From assembly GCF_014201875.1 (NCBI RefSeq), contig NZ_JACHFL010000024.1:1-53496 (forward strand): a DNA stretch of 53,496 nt, written 5' to 3'. Shown here one piece after another: positions 1-7,540 of the stretch (within the stretch, counting starts at the first letter, position 1; each line of letters opens with the position of its first letter). A program made the position numbers and the translations under genes. This DNA comes from Deinococcus humi. Its GTDB lineage: Bacteria > Deinococcota > Deinococci > Deinococcales > Deinococcaceae. The notes under the pieces are model-generated. The model had not been told where the DNA came from and made no database searches. It saw nothing but the letters and a program-made list of their open reading frames with translations.

Positions 1-96
1 GTGCTGAAGGCGAAGCTTGTGGTCGCCTGGCAGCGGGTCCGGTACATTGACCTGCCTCGCCAACTGATGGATTCCAACTTATGCCGGTATCAATAA
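1..96 (+). CDS. Possible 3' end of a gene cut by the window edge
   Basis: A frame is open from base 1 to a TAA at 94-96 (31 codons). The peptide looks protein-like, with mixed charged and hydrophobic residues, but matches no family I recognise. It could equally be chance. No gene is evident between 97 and 269. Confidence 0.2.
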   Translation: MLKAKLVVAWQRVRYIDLPRQLMDSNLCRYQ

Positions 97-269
97 CGAC
101 CAAGTCCGTGGTCGTCCCGGATGCTCTGGACGTGGGAGAAGGGGTTCCAGGACAGCCCATTCTTCATCGGTGAGATCGCTGGTATACGATCGGCGCGGCA
201 TTCACCAGCCTACGTCCGTATCCACGGCGTCGACGCCTCCTGGATGACCTTTCAAAACGCACTTTAACC

Positions 270-535
270 GTGGGCGTCGTGGTGTTTGTGCTGACCCGGC
301 GGGTTGCGCTGGCGTTTTTCGCCACGTTCACCATGTGGGCCGATCTGACCACCCTGGCATACCTGCTGATGCGCCGCGCAGGGTCGGTCTGTGTCGATCT
401 GTGTCGATCTGTGTCGATCTGGTCATCTATCAGCTGCCGGGAAGCTGCACGTCTGCGCCGGGCATCGTGCTGACCTCTGCCGTGCTCGCCGGGCTGCTCT
501 TCGGCGTCCGTTACCTGCACCGCAAATCTGGATGA
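270..535 (+). pseudogene. Small membrane protein split by a 10-bp tandem repeat
   Basis: A GTG-started frame (270) encodes hydrophobic segments (VVVFVL, ALAFFATF, LTTLAYLLM). It then runs into three copies of a 10-bp repeat and ends out of frame at 473. Past the repeat a second frame carries IVLTSAVLAGLLFGVRYL, a good membrane helix, and ends HRKSG at TGA 533-535. The two pieces read as one small membrane protein of roughly 85 residues. Gaining one repeat copy, or losing two, would restore a single frame. No family is recognised. It could be a phase-variable gene, a decayed gene or an assembly error. Confidence 0.4.
391..420. repeat. 10-bp tandem repeat, three copies
   Basis: The unit GTGTCGATCT occurs three times without a gap, preceded by a fourth degenerate copy (381-390, 8 of 10 bases matching). 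Ten is not a multiple of three, so each change in copy number shifts the reading frame of the surrounding small membrane gene. Confidence 0.9.
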
Positions 536-601
536 GGATCGCAATGAATTATCTGTTCTTCTGGCACTGGAATGGACTATATTTGGGTCAGGGAGGCGCT
601 T

Positions 602-1108
602 ATGACTCGACCAGTCGTCCGTGAAATTCAAGCCAGTGATCATGTATCCGCGGTGGACACCGGCACACTGGAACTTCTCCAGCAGTTGAGCGGGTTAACC
701 TACGATCGGCTTGATCTGGCGGTGAAGAATTTCGAGCAGCGCCTCAAGAAAAGTCAGCAATCACTCGTGCTGCTCGTTCCGCATGATGGTGGTGCGACCA
801 TGACCGTCCGGGCGTCGAGCCTCACACCTACTGCGCGCAGTTACGCCAGCCTGAAGGGTGTAGACATGCCGGGGTACCGTATTGAGCCTCTGCCAGCCGT
901 GAATGCCCACGCGCAAGTCCACGAGGCACTTGGGCGGACGGTAAAAGCACTGACGCGAACCTTCCGCGAGGAAGAGGACGCCCGGGCATGGATGCAGGCA
1001 CCGAATGACGCTTTTGAAGGTGTCACGCCAGCTAAAATTCTCGAGCAGGGTCAGCCGAATGCGATCAGCACGGTGCTGAGTGCAGCCCGTCAGGGAGTGG
1101 CTCTCTGA
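602..1108 (+). CDS. Xre/MbcA/ParS-type antitoxin
   Basis: A 168-residue protein starting at ATG 602, with GGGAGG 5 bases upstream. The C-terminal third (ALGRTVKALTRTF, then ARAWMQAPNDAF, then GVTPAKILEQG) fits the MbcA/ParS toxin-binding domain, where a helical region precedes a conserved W-x(4-5)-N-x-(A/S)-F/L-x-G segment. The gene ends where a RES-family toxin frame begins, the usual antitoxin-toxin order. Such antitoxins neutralise the RES enzyme and usually repress the operon. No canonical HTH is obvious in the N-terminus. Family assignment is good because the neighbour agrees. Confidence 0.8.
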   Translation: MTRPVVREIQASDHVSAVDTGTLELLQQLSGLTYDRLDLAVKNFEQRLKKSQQSLVLLVPHDGGATMTVRASSLTPTARSYASLKGVDMPGYRIEPLPAVNAHAQVHEALGRTVKALTRTFREEEDARAWMQAPNDAFEGVTPAKILEQGQPNAISTVLSAARQGVAL

Positions 1109-1176
1109 ATATCCCTCTCGTTGCAAAGCAGCTTCCGAAACTCAACCCCATTCGTCAGAATGGGGTCGCTTTCCGG

Positions 1177-1740
1177 ATGACCAGTCTGTATCCAATCGAA
1201 TTCCTGCAAGAGCCCATCAGCGGGAACGGGTCGCTCCATTCGAGTGGGCGCTTCAACGTCGCCGGCCCGACGGAACACCGGGTTACGTACCTGGCCCTCC
1301 ACCCGCACGTCAGCATGCGCGAACTGCGGTACACGACCTCCTCAGCCCAGGAGGGCACGCCCGATATTGCGCCGTCCCTGGCGGTGCCGCCTGTCGCGCT
1401 CTTTAGTGTCACCTTCAACTTGCACCGTGTGCTGGACCTCACTAGTTCAAGCGTGCGAAATGCACTTGGGATCAGACCCTCTGATCTCACTGGTCACTGG
1501 TGGCTGGATAACGAAGAGGGACAGGACAGCGATACGCAGATTCTATCCAGGCTGGTCAATGCCACCAACAGGTTCGACGCCATCAAATACGAGAGTGCCC
1601 GAGTCAATGGGCGCACCGCTGGGCACCTTAACGTCACGTGCTACGCCGTGTTTCCTGACCAACTCCAAGCGCCCTCATTCATGCGTGCCGAACCACCCGT
1701 AGACGGGACCCCGCCCGGGGCCAAGTACCATCTCCCTTAA
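1177..1740 (+). CDS. RES-domain toxin (NAD+-targeting)
   Basis: RES toxins degrade NAD+ or transfer ADP-ribose. From the ATG at 1177 the expected residues are visible: SGRFN (R25), VTYLAL (Y38) and MRELR (E49), then FDAIKYESAR near the C-terminus, which corresponds to the conserved serine region. The frame stays open upstream to 1105, and the peptide there (IPLVAKQL..LNPIRQNGVAFR) resembles the normal N-terminus of the family. The true start is therefore probably nearer 1105, at a CTG overlapping the antitoxin stop, because no ATG, GTG or TTG lies in frame between. Cotranscribed with the antitoxin. Confidence 0.8.
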   Translation: MTSLYPIEFLQEPISGNGSLHSSGRFNVAGPTEHRVTYLALHPHVSMRELRYTTSSAQEGTPDIAPSLAVPPVALFSVTFNLHRVLDLTSSSVRNALGIRPSDLTGHWWLDNEEGQDSDTQILSRLVNATNRFDAIKYESARVNGRTAGHLNVTCYAVFPDQLQAPSFMRAEPPVDGTPPGAKYHLP

Positions 1741-1817
1741 CAGGACGGGTAGCGTTCCGTGCCTACATTGGTGAAGGAGACCAGGCTGTCCCTCCTCAAA
1801 GACTCTTGCACTGTACG

Positions 1818-3392
1818 ATGACTTTGATGGCTGTCTTCCGTCCCAGTCACTACCAGCAGGCCATCTTCGACTTCGTGCGATCTGGGAGTGGTGACGGCGT
1901 GGTCAGGGCCACGGCAGGCTCAGGAAAGACCACCACGCTGGTGGAGATCGCCAAGCAGCTTCCAGACGACCTCGAAGCGGTGTTCCTCGCCTTCAACAAG
2001 CACACGGCCGAAGAGCTCAAAGCAAGGTTACCCAGCCACGTGAAGTCTTGTACCGTCCACTCCCTCGGACGGCGCAGTCTGTTGAGTCGATTCCCGAAAC
2101 TGACGCAGAAGGACCCCCAGAGCCACAAATCCCGGCAACTCGTTCGTGACCGCATCAACCAGATGAAACTTGAATTTGCCCTCGGAGACGAGAACTGGCC
2201 TGTGGCCGAAAAGTACATGCAAGAGCTGCTGCGCTTCGCCATGGCGAACCTCACGGACACCAGATTCGAGGAAGACGTCGCCGCCCTGGCTTTGGAGTAC
2301 AACCTCAATCCGCCGCAGGATCACGGGCTGGAAATCCAGTGCCACCGGGAAATTCGCCACCTGCTCAGGGCCAGACTGGAGGTTCTCAAACAGCACCTGA
2401 TCTTCGACTACGAAGACATGTTGTACCTCCCCGCCGTCCTGAAGCTGCCTGTTCCGCAATACGACTTTGTCTTCGTGGACGAGGCTCAGGACCTCAGCGC
2501 TGTCCAGCTGGAGGTGGTGTTGCGGGCCGTGCGCGAAGGGGGTCGGCGTCTGTTCGTGGGAGATGAGCGGCAGGCTATCTACGGGTTTACGGGTGCAGAT
2601 GCGGATTCTCTTGGAAGAATCGTAAAACGCACCGATGCGACCACCCTGCCTCTCTCCGTGACCTACCGCTGCCCCCGCTCTCATGTCGCCCTGGCGAAAA
2701 GACTGGCCCCGGAAATCGAGGCGGCGCCAAACGCCATTGAAGGCAAGGTCTTCGTCATCCAGGAGGCCTGGCTGCCCAAATGGGTCAGGAGGGGTGATCT
2801 CGTGATCTGCCGCTACACCGCCCCGTTGGTCAAGCAGTGTCTGGCCCTGCTGCAACGCCGGATTCCTGCGGTGGTTCGAGGGATGGACATTGCCCGGAAC
2901 CTTCTTGACGTCGCTCAGCATCTGTTCAGCAGCGGGCTGAGCGGCTGGGAGGGAAACCTCGCGGCCTACCGCATGACCGAGGAGATCCGAATCCACAAGC
3001 ACGCCGCGAGTGACGTCGATGCCGAGCGGCAGATTGCCATTCGCAATGACCTGCTGGACTCGCTCGGAGCTCTGACCGCGGAGGTTGTCCAGCAGGGTGG
3101 TGCCTACGTGCGGCACCTCACGGATTACATCCAGTCCTTCTTCAGCGACGACGACGGCGCCCCCATCATTTTCAGCACGATTCATAAAGCCAAAGGCAAA
3201 GAAGCCGACCGGGTATTCGTCCTGTACCCGAACACCATGCCCGCTGTGTACGCTCGCACCGCCAATGCGGCCCGTGGGGAAGCCTGCGTTCAGTTTGTGG
3301 CCCTCACCCGAGCGAAAAAAGAACTCATCTTTGTGGAACAGGAGGAACGCGAAGAGGATGACGGGTTCCACAAGGTAGTGCTGCACAGATGA
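1818..3392 (+). CDS. UvrD/Rep-like superfamily 1 helicase
   Basis: A 524-residue ATP-dependent DNA helicase of the UvrD/Rep/PcrA class. Motif I is ATAGSGKT (31-38), motif II is DEAQD (221-225), and later motifs are visible as GDERQAIYGFTGA, LSVTYRCP, STIHKAKGKEADRVF and ALTRAKKELI. It is shorter than UvrD (about 720), so the 1B/2B insertions are probably small. The start could also be TTG 1806 or ATG 1827. Its stop overlaps the ATG of a CoiA-like nuclease gene in an ATGA, so the two are translationally coupled and likely act together on DNA. Confidence 0.88.
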   Translation: MTLMAVFRPSHYQQAIFDFVRSGSGDGVVRATAGSGKTTTLVEIAKQLPDDLEAVFLAFNKHTAEELKARLPSHVKSCTVHSLGRRSLLSRFPKLTQKDPQSHKSRQLVRDRINQMKLEFALGDENWPVAEKYMQELLRFAMANLTDTRFEEDVAALALEYNLNPPQDHGLEIQCHREIRHLLRARLEVLKQHLIFDYEDMLYLPAVLKLPVPQYDFVFVDEAQDLSAVQLEVVLRAVREGGRRLFVGDERQAIYGFTGADADSLGRIVKRTDATTLPLSVTYRCPRSHVALAKRLAPEIEAAPNAIEGKVFVIQEAWLPKWVRRGDLVICRYTAPLVKQCLALLQRRIPAVVRGMDIARNLLDVAQHLFSSGLSGWEGNLAAYRMTEEIRIHKHAASDVDAERQIAIRNDLLDSLGALTAEVVQQGGAYVRHLTDYIQSFFSDDDGAPIIFSTIHKAKGKEADRVFVLYPNTMPAVYARTANAARGEACVQFVALTRAKKELIFVEQEEREEDDGFHKVVLHR

Positions 3393-4126
3393 GCACCCTG
3401 ATCCTCGCCCTGAATCCAGACGGCGACTTGGTCAGCGCACTAACTGCACCGAAAAGGGCGAAATACACTTGTATGGAGTGCGGAGGGAACCTTCATGTGA
3501 AACGGGGGCCGAAGAAGGCTGCTCACTTCGCGCATGACAGCGAAGACCTAACTGGCTGCACCGGTGAAAGCGTGACCCATCTCGCTGCAAAACGGCTGCT
3601 CCGGAAGCAACTTCAGGCTGAACTGGCACAGGAGAGCTTGGTGAAGTGGATGCAGCATTGCTCAGGGGCTCAGGGCGGCTGCCGGATGCGCTCGGTGCTG
3701 CCGCAAGGTCACGAAGTTCAGGGGATGTGGGAGGTCCTCGAGGAGGTCACGCATGGCCGGTACCGTTTCGATGTGGCCGTGATCGTTTCAGGGAAGGCCA
3801 TATTCGGCTTTGAGGTGTATCACCGACACTTGGTGCCGGAGCAGAAGGCGGCCGATCTGGATGTGCCCTGGCTGGAGCTGGTGGCCGAGGACATCCTAGA
3901 ATTCAAACCCAGGGTGCCTTTCCGGGGGAGTCACAGCGAGCAGCTTTGTTCAGACTGTCATGCGCTTCTCCAGGCGCTGAGAGAACGGCAGGCACGCGAT
4001 GCGAAACGTGGCGAACAGACCAAGAAGTACGTGGCCGAGGTGACACAAGTGCAGGACACCTGGAAGGACGTCATCGGCGCGGCAAAGAAGATGGATGAGG
4101 CCCAGCGGGTCGGCCGCAGAACTTAA
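3389..4126 (+). CDS. CoiA-like nuclease-fold protein
   Basis: A 245-residue protein resembling the competence protein CoiA. It has an N-terminal C-x2-C element (YTCMECGGNL) and the family's AHFAH segment. A restriction-endonuclease-like core follows in which RYRFDVAV supplies the acidic residue and FGFEVYHRH the second acidic strand. A second Cys pair lies in SDCHALL. The C-terminal third is charged and helical. CoiA promotes processing of incoming DNA in transformation; plasmid homologues are mostly uncharacterised. Coupling by ATGA to the helicase upstream suggests a helicase-nuclease pair. The nuclease role is inferred. Confidence 0.72.
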   Translation: MSTLILALNPDGDLVSALTAPKRAKYTCMECGGNLHVKRGPKKAAHFAHDSEDLTGCTGESVTHLAAKRLLRKQLQAELAQESLVKWMQHCSGAQGGCRMRSVLPQGHEVQGMWEVLEEVTHGRYRFDVAVIVSGKAIFGFEVYHRHLVPEQKAADLDVPWLELVAEDILEFKPRVPFRGSHSEQLCSDCHALLQALRERQARDAKRGEQTKKYVAEVTQVQDTWKDVIGAAKKMDEAQRVGRRT

Positions 4127-4291
4127 CCCACTAGGACAAGGGAGTCACCGGCTGCCTCGCTGGCTCGGTATCGTAGACCGAGGAAGGCCCTTCTCCTGCT
4201 GACGGGCTTGCCGACCCGGCGGGCGTACGTCAGCAGGCCTTCGGCAATTACTGTGCAAGAAACGTAAGTGACCTTAAGAAGTGACTGACTC

Positions 4292-4498
4292 AAGCGTGGC
4301 AACGAGTACGATGGCTGGGATAATGCTGTCGTGTAGAGGTTTTTCAGCTCCCTGAAAAGGGAGCTGTTCGAGAACCCCACAGCTGCACGGCAGACCATTT
4401 TCGGATCCACCCTAGTGGTCTATAACCGGCAGCGCCGTCCCTCCCCACTGGATTACTTGACACCTCATGAGTTCGAACGCCAGGTTAAAGGCACTTAA
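4292..4498 (+). pseudogene. Decayed 3' end of an IS3-family transposase (OrfB)
   Basis: In one frame the peptide reads RGNEYDGWDNAVV, a TAG stop, RFFSSLKRELFENP, then VVYNRQRRPSPLDYLTPHEF and RQVKGT before TAA. This tracks the C-terminus of IS3-family OrfB (RxGN-YDNAV-ESFFSSLKxE, then YNxxRRHSxLxYLSPxEFE). A stop codon sits where the catalytic Glu should be, and another lies just upstream. No intact ends were found. It is a dead remnant marking an old insertion. Confidence 0.75.
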
Positions 4499-4678
4499 CC
4501 TCAATCACTCAATAGCGCGGCAGGCCCATGTTTTGCCCTCAGGCTCTTATATAGCCTTTAGCTGAGCAGTCGCGGCAGGCTTGTGTGACAGCGCCCCTGG
4601 ACGCCAACCTACGCCCAAGTACTCAGGGTCATTTTTGTTCTCAATCTCACTTGGGACCCTTTCTTCTTGCCGGATTCT

Positions 4679-5473
4679 TCAAGGTGGACCGAATTCCTGC
4701 TGGTCTGAGCCAACACCGTAGACCAGCTGCACGCCGGTTCCAGCGTCAATATCCGCAACGATCTGAATACTCTGATTGCCTTCCGGCAGCGCGAACACCC
4801 TCCCCACTTCCCCGCGCAGGACTTGCACGAGTTCTGGGGGCTGTTGAGTGGTGGTGACGAGCGCCCCGCTGTAATTGGTCGTCCCAGCATTCTGAAGGGC
4901 CTGGTTGTAGGCGTGGAGACCGTTGAGGCCCGCCCGTGCCAGATCAAGGGCGAGCGTCGGGGCGATGGGATGAACGTTCGCCCCCACCCCTTCTGAGAGC
5001 GTGCCATTTGCCGCCCGCTGATAAGCCATGGCGAATACCGGGTAAACCTTGCTGTTCTTGGACAGCACAAAGGACGTAAAGCGCATGTCTACGCGGCCCA
5101 GGCGGGTGTTGTAGGTGGCGCTGCCCACCCAGTTCCCATCCTGCGAGAGCACCACGACCGGTACATCCATTCCAGCGGCCGCGCGGATGCTGGTGAACAG
5201 CTTCCCGGCGATCACGGACGTAGGCGCGAAGCGGGGCGCGTCAGGGTCGACTGCCTGCCCAAAGGCAGGTGTCGTGCCCGCTGCCTGAGCCACTGTCTCG
5301 CCTGTGACAGCCGGCGCAGCAGTCGTTTCAGTCCCCTGGCTGCCCTGGCCCCGGTAGACCAGACTGTTGCCCCCTGTAGTCGTGGTTTTTGCGGAGGCCT
5401 GGTAGATCATGGCGTCTTGAACCTGTGGAGCGGCCGTCTGTGCCGGAGCTTGATGGTTGCTCTTGTAGATCAT
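4679..5473 (-). CDS. VirB10/TrbI-like protein, C-terminal part
   Basis: A 264-residue frame carrying the TrbI/VirB10-like outer domain: APTSVIAGKLFTSIRAAAGM, DVPVVVLSQDGNWVGSATYN, VDMRFTSFVLSKNSKVYPV, plus a long helical tail region. VirB10 spans both membranes and gates the secretion channel. This frame is not an independent gene: it is in phase with the frame ending at 5504, separated only by a TAG (5504-5506) and ten sense codons. The repeated cassette (A)(L/M)IY(Q/K) runs straight across the stop. The ATG at 5471-5473 has no convincing ribosome site. It is probably the downstream half of one 661-codon gene broken by an amber mutation or read through. Confidence 0.7.
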   Translation of the reverse strand: MIYKSNHQAPAQTAAPQVQDAMIYQASAKTTTTGGNSLVYRGQGSQGTETTAAPAVTGETVAQAAGTTPAFGQAVDPDAPRFAPTSVIAGKLFTSIRAAAGMDVPVVVLSQDGNWVGSATYNTRLGRVDMRFTSFVLSKNSKVYPVFAMAYQRAANGTLSEGVGANVHPIAPTLALDLARAGLNGLHAYNQALQNAGTTNYSGALVTTTQQPPELVQVLRGEVGRVFALPEGNQSIQIVADIDAGTGVQLVYGVGSDQQEFGPP

Positions 5474-5503
5474 GGCGCTGCGCGAGGGGGCCTGGGCCGC
5501 CGT

Positions 5504-6661
5504 CTATCGGGGGCTCTGATAAATCAGGGCGCTCCGAGGAGCACTCTGGGCCGTTTCCTTGCGTGGGGCCTGATAGATCAGGGCTGCCCCGCGGGCAGGA
5601 GGATCTTCCTGTTGTGTGGCGCTTGTGGTCTGTGCTGGGGAGGCTGCGGGGCGTAGTGAAGTGTCCGCAGGCCGGGCAGGGGGAGGTATCCGAAGAGCGA
5701 CGGCTGCGGGAGCAGGCGTCACCACCTCGCCACCGAAGGGCGCGGCCACCTCGGGCGTCGAGGCCGCAGGCGAAGAATCAGCAAAGGGGGATGGTGGAGG
5801 CATGCGCTCCGCTTCGGGAGCTGGGATGACCGTGACCGGCGCCGGGTCGGAGGCCACCTCAGGGGTGCCGCCGAAGGGCGTTGAGGCGGCTGGAGCGGGT
5901 GCGGCGGCCACGGGCGTGGGCGCAGAGTCCACGGCAAGGGGCGCAGGGTCAGGGGTGGTCACGCTGGCGGGAGCAGGGGCGTAGGGATCATTTGCCACCT
6001 GATTGAACACTTCTGGAGGCGGCGGCGTGGTCGAGCGGCCAGAAGTGGCTGACACTGGCTGAGGCGCACTGTCTGGAGGGGTGGTGGCGAATGTCGCGTC
6101 ACCCGCTGGTGCGGTTTCTACGCTGGACCCGCTGGTGTCGGTACCCGCTTCCTCTTTGCCTTCGATGGGACCAAAGGCCCCTGCGGTGCTCCCTTCGGCC
6201 GTGCCTTGGCCTGGAGTCGTCGTGCCAGTGGTCATAGAGCCCGTCCCTGCTGGTGTCTGACCAGTTTGTGCCGAGGGCCTGGGAGCCACCACACTCCACA
6301 CGAGGCCGCCGACCAGCAGGCCGCCTGTGACCAACATCGTGGTTCGGAACACCCGCTGGCGATCCATCACGAGTTTCCGGTCCAGGCCGCGCCGCATGAA
6401 GTTCTTCTCCACAAAAGTGTTCAGGCGATGTCTGGGTGTGATTTTCGATGCGCGTGGCGTGTAGGGGTCCAGCAGCTCCGCAGGATCAGCGCGCTCGGCT
6501 TCCGCCAGTTGCGCCGCCAGTCGTGGGTGTGAACGCTGCAGAGTCAAGAACGTACTCAGGTATTCAGGGGTGTCTGGATCGGGAATTTCGATCTCCTGAC
6601 CCATCTCCCGCAAGGCGTCCTGAACGGCCAACCTCTCCCGGTCAAATGTTGCTCTATCCAT
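5504..6661 (-). CDS. VirB10/TrbI-like protein, N-terminal part
   Basis: 385 residues: a soluble charged N-terminus, one membrane helix (TTMLVTGGLLVGGLVWSVV, about 109-127) and a long Pro/Ala/Thr-rich stretch. This is the usual VirB10 order of cytoplasmic tail, transmembrane segment and proline-rich periplasmic linker. The end contains repeated ALIYQ(A/S)PR cassettes and stops at a TAG that replaces a codon aligned with AAG (Lys) of the previous cassette, a one-base change. The outer domain continues in frame after the stop. Starts at ATG 6659-6661 with a purine-rich GAGTGAAGG upstream, divergent from the rightward secretion operon. Confidence 0.75.
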   Translation of the reverse strand: MDRATFDRERLAVQDALREMGQEIEIPDPDTPEYLSTFLTLQRSHPRLAAQLAEAERADPAELLDPYTPRASKITPRHRLNTFVEKNFMRRGLDRKLVMDRQRVFRTTMLVTGGLLVGGLVWSVVAPRPSAQTGQTPAGTGSMTTGTTTPGQGTAEGSTAGAFGPIEGKEEAGTDTSGSSVETAPAGDATFATTPPDSAPQPVSATSGRSTTPPPPEVFNQVANDPYAPAPASVTTPDPAPLAVDSAPTPVAAAPAPAASTPFGGTPEVASDPAPVTVIPAPEAERMPPPSPFADSSPAASTPEVAAPFGGEVVTPAPAAVALRIPPPARPADTSLRPAASPAQTTSATQQEDPPARGAALIYQAPRKETAQSAPRSALIYQSPR

Positions 6662-6677
6662 GCCTTCACTCTACCAG

Positions 6678-6706
6678 TTGTCTGGGAAAAGTTTGCATAT
6701 TAGAAT
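6678..6706 (+). promoter_or_regulatory. Candidate promoter of the secretion operon
   Basis: TTGTCT (6678-6683), a 17-base spacer, then TAGAAT (6701-6706), about 45 bases upstream of the first gene of the rightward operon. It lies in the gap between the divergent VirB10-like and VirB2-like genes. Confidence 0.5.
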
Positions 6707-6750
6707 CTGGAACAAGCGTGAAGAACGCTAAATCCCTTGGGGGGAATTCT

Positions 6751-7185
6751 ATGATGCAAAGCCCCGTGTCCCGCCCCGCCCTCGCCGCCAAGTTCACTGC
6801 CCTGGTCTTGCGCCAGATGATCGCCCTGCTGTTCATGTTGCAGGCTGTCTCCCGCGCCCTGCACGAGCGGTCGGCGGCCGTAAGTGCAGCTGTCACTATG
6901 TACGCCCTGAGCTTCCTGGGCAGCCGGGCTTTCGCGCAGATGACCAGCGGCGGCAACCAGAACCCGGACGAAATCCTCAACAGGGCGGTTTGTGGAGCCA
7001 ATGGCTGGTTGGGCTGGTTTACGAGCACCAGGTTCCTCGTGGTGCTGATGGCAGCGGGCCTGGTCGGCTTTTTCATAGGCCGGGCCGTCGGCAAGCGCGA
7101 CAACGACGCCATCGTGGGCACGTTCATCGCCGTGGCTGGTCTGGGCGCGATCCGCATCCTGGTCAAGATCGTCACCACCTGCTGA
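6751..7185 (+). CDS. VirB2/TrbC-like pilin precursor
   Basis: 144 residues starting at ATG 6751 behind a GGGGGG purine run at 6739-6744. The long leader contains a hydrophobic stretch and ends SRAFA|Q, a good signal-peptidase site after A62. This leaves a mature peptide of about 82 residues with two hydrophobic helices (FLVVLMAAGLVGFFIG and AIVGTFIAVAGLGAIRILV) separated by a short charged loop (KRDND). That is the VirB2/TrbC pilin plan. First gene of the operon, directly before VirB3- and VirB4-like genes, which supports the call. Confidence 0.7.
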   Translation: MMQSPVSRPALAAKFTALVLRQMIALLFMLQAVSRALHERSAAVSAAVTMYALSFLGSRAFAQMTSGGNQNPDEILNRAVCGANGWLGWFTSTRFLVVLMAAGLVGFFIGRAVGKRDNDAIVGTFIAVAGLGAIRILVKIVTTC

Positions 7186-7210
7186 AATCACCACACGAGG
7201 GGAATCACTG

Positions 7211-7540
7211 ATGAGCGAGCGCCGTTTCAAGGGCCACAACCTGGACACCAGGCATGGTTTTTTCGGCACCTTCACGATCTGGGAATTCATGATGGTTTTC
7301 GGCTGCGGCATCCTCGGAGGCAGCTTGACCAGCTCTAGTGGCTCCGCACCAATGGTCTACTCAGTGGTTTCCGGCGTGGCGGCCCTGATTGGCGTCCTGA
7401 TGGCGAAGCGAACGCTTGCTCAAAAGCCGCACTACTTCAAGCACCTCTACAAGTACCTCAACCGCCCTGACTACAAGCACGTCAAGGTTGACAGGGACTA
7501 TGTGCCGGTTTTACCTGACGCACGGCAACGGAGGAATTAA
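7211..7540 (+). CDS. VirB3/TrbD-like inner-membrane protein
   Basis: 109 residues with two hydrophobic segments (FGTFTIWEFMMVFGCGILGG and VYSVVSGVAALIGVLMA) followed by a basic, Tyr-rich tail. Size, topology and position between the pilin-like gene and VirB4 fit VirB3, the small partner of the VirB4 ATPase. Sequence similarity in this family is weak, so context carries the call. Its TAA shares a base with the ATG of the next gene (TAATG), so translation is coupled. Confidence 0.65.
   Translation: MSERRFKGHNLDTRHGFFGTFTIWEFMMVFGCGILGGSLTSSSGSAPMVYSVVSGVAALIGVLMAKRTLAQKPHYFKHLYKYLNRPDYKHVKVDRDYVPVLPDARQRRN

Noticed and set aside
164..643. A 159-codon leftward frame
   Set aside because: Very Arg-rich and crossing the 10-bp tandem repeat; typical of a chance frame.
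2028..3386. A 452-codon leftward open frame opposite the UvrD-like helicase
   Set aside because: The rightward frame carries all helicase motifs; the leftward one has no recognisable domain.
4123..4410. A 95-codon leftward frame after the CoiA-like gene
   Set aside because: It overlaps the rightward IS3 transposase relic, which gives a better explanation of the sequence.
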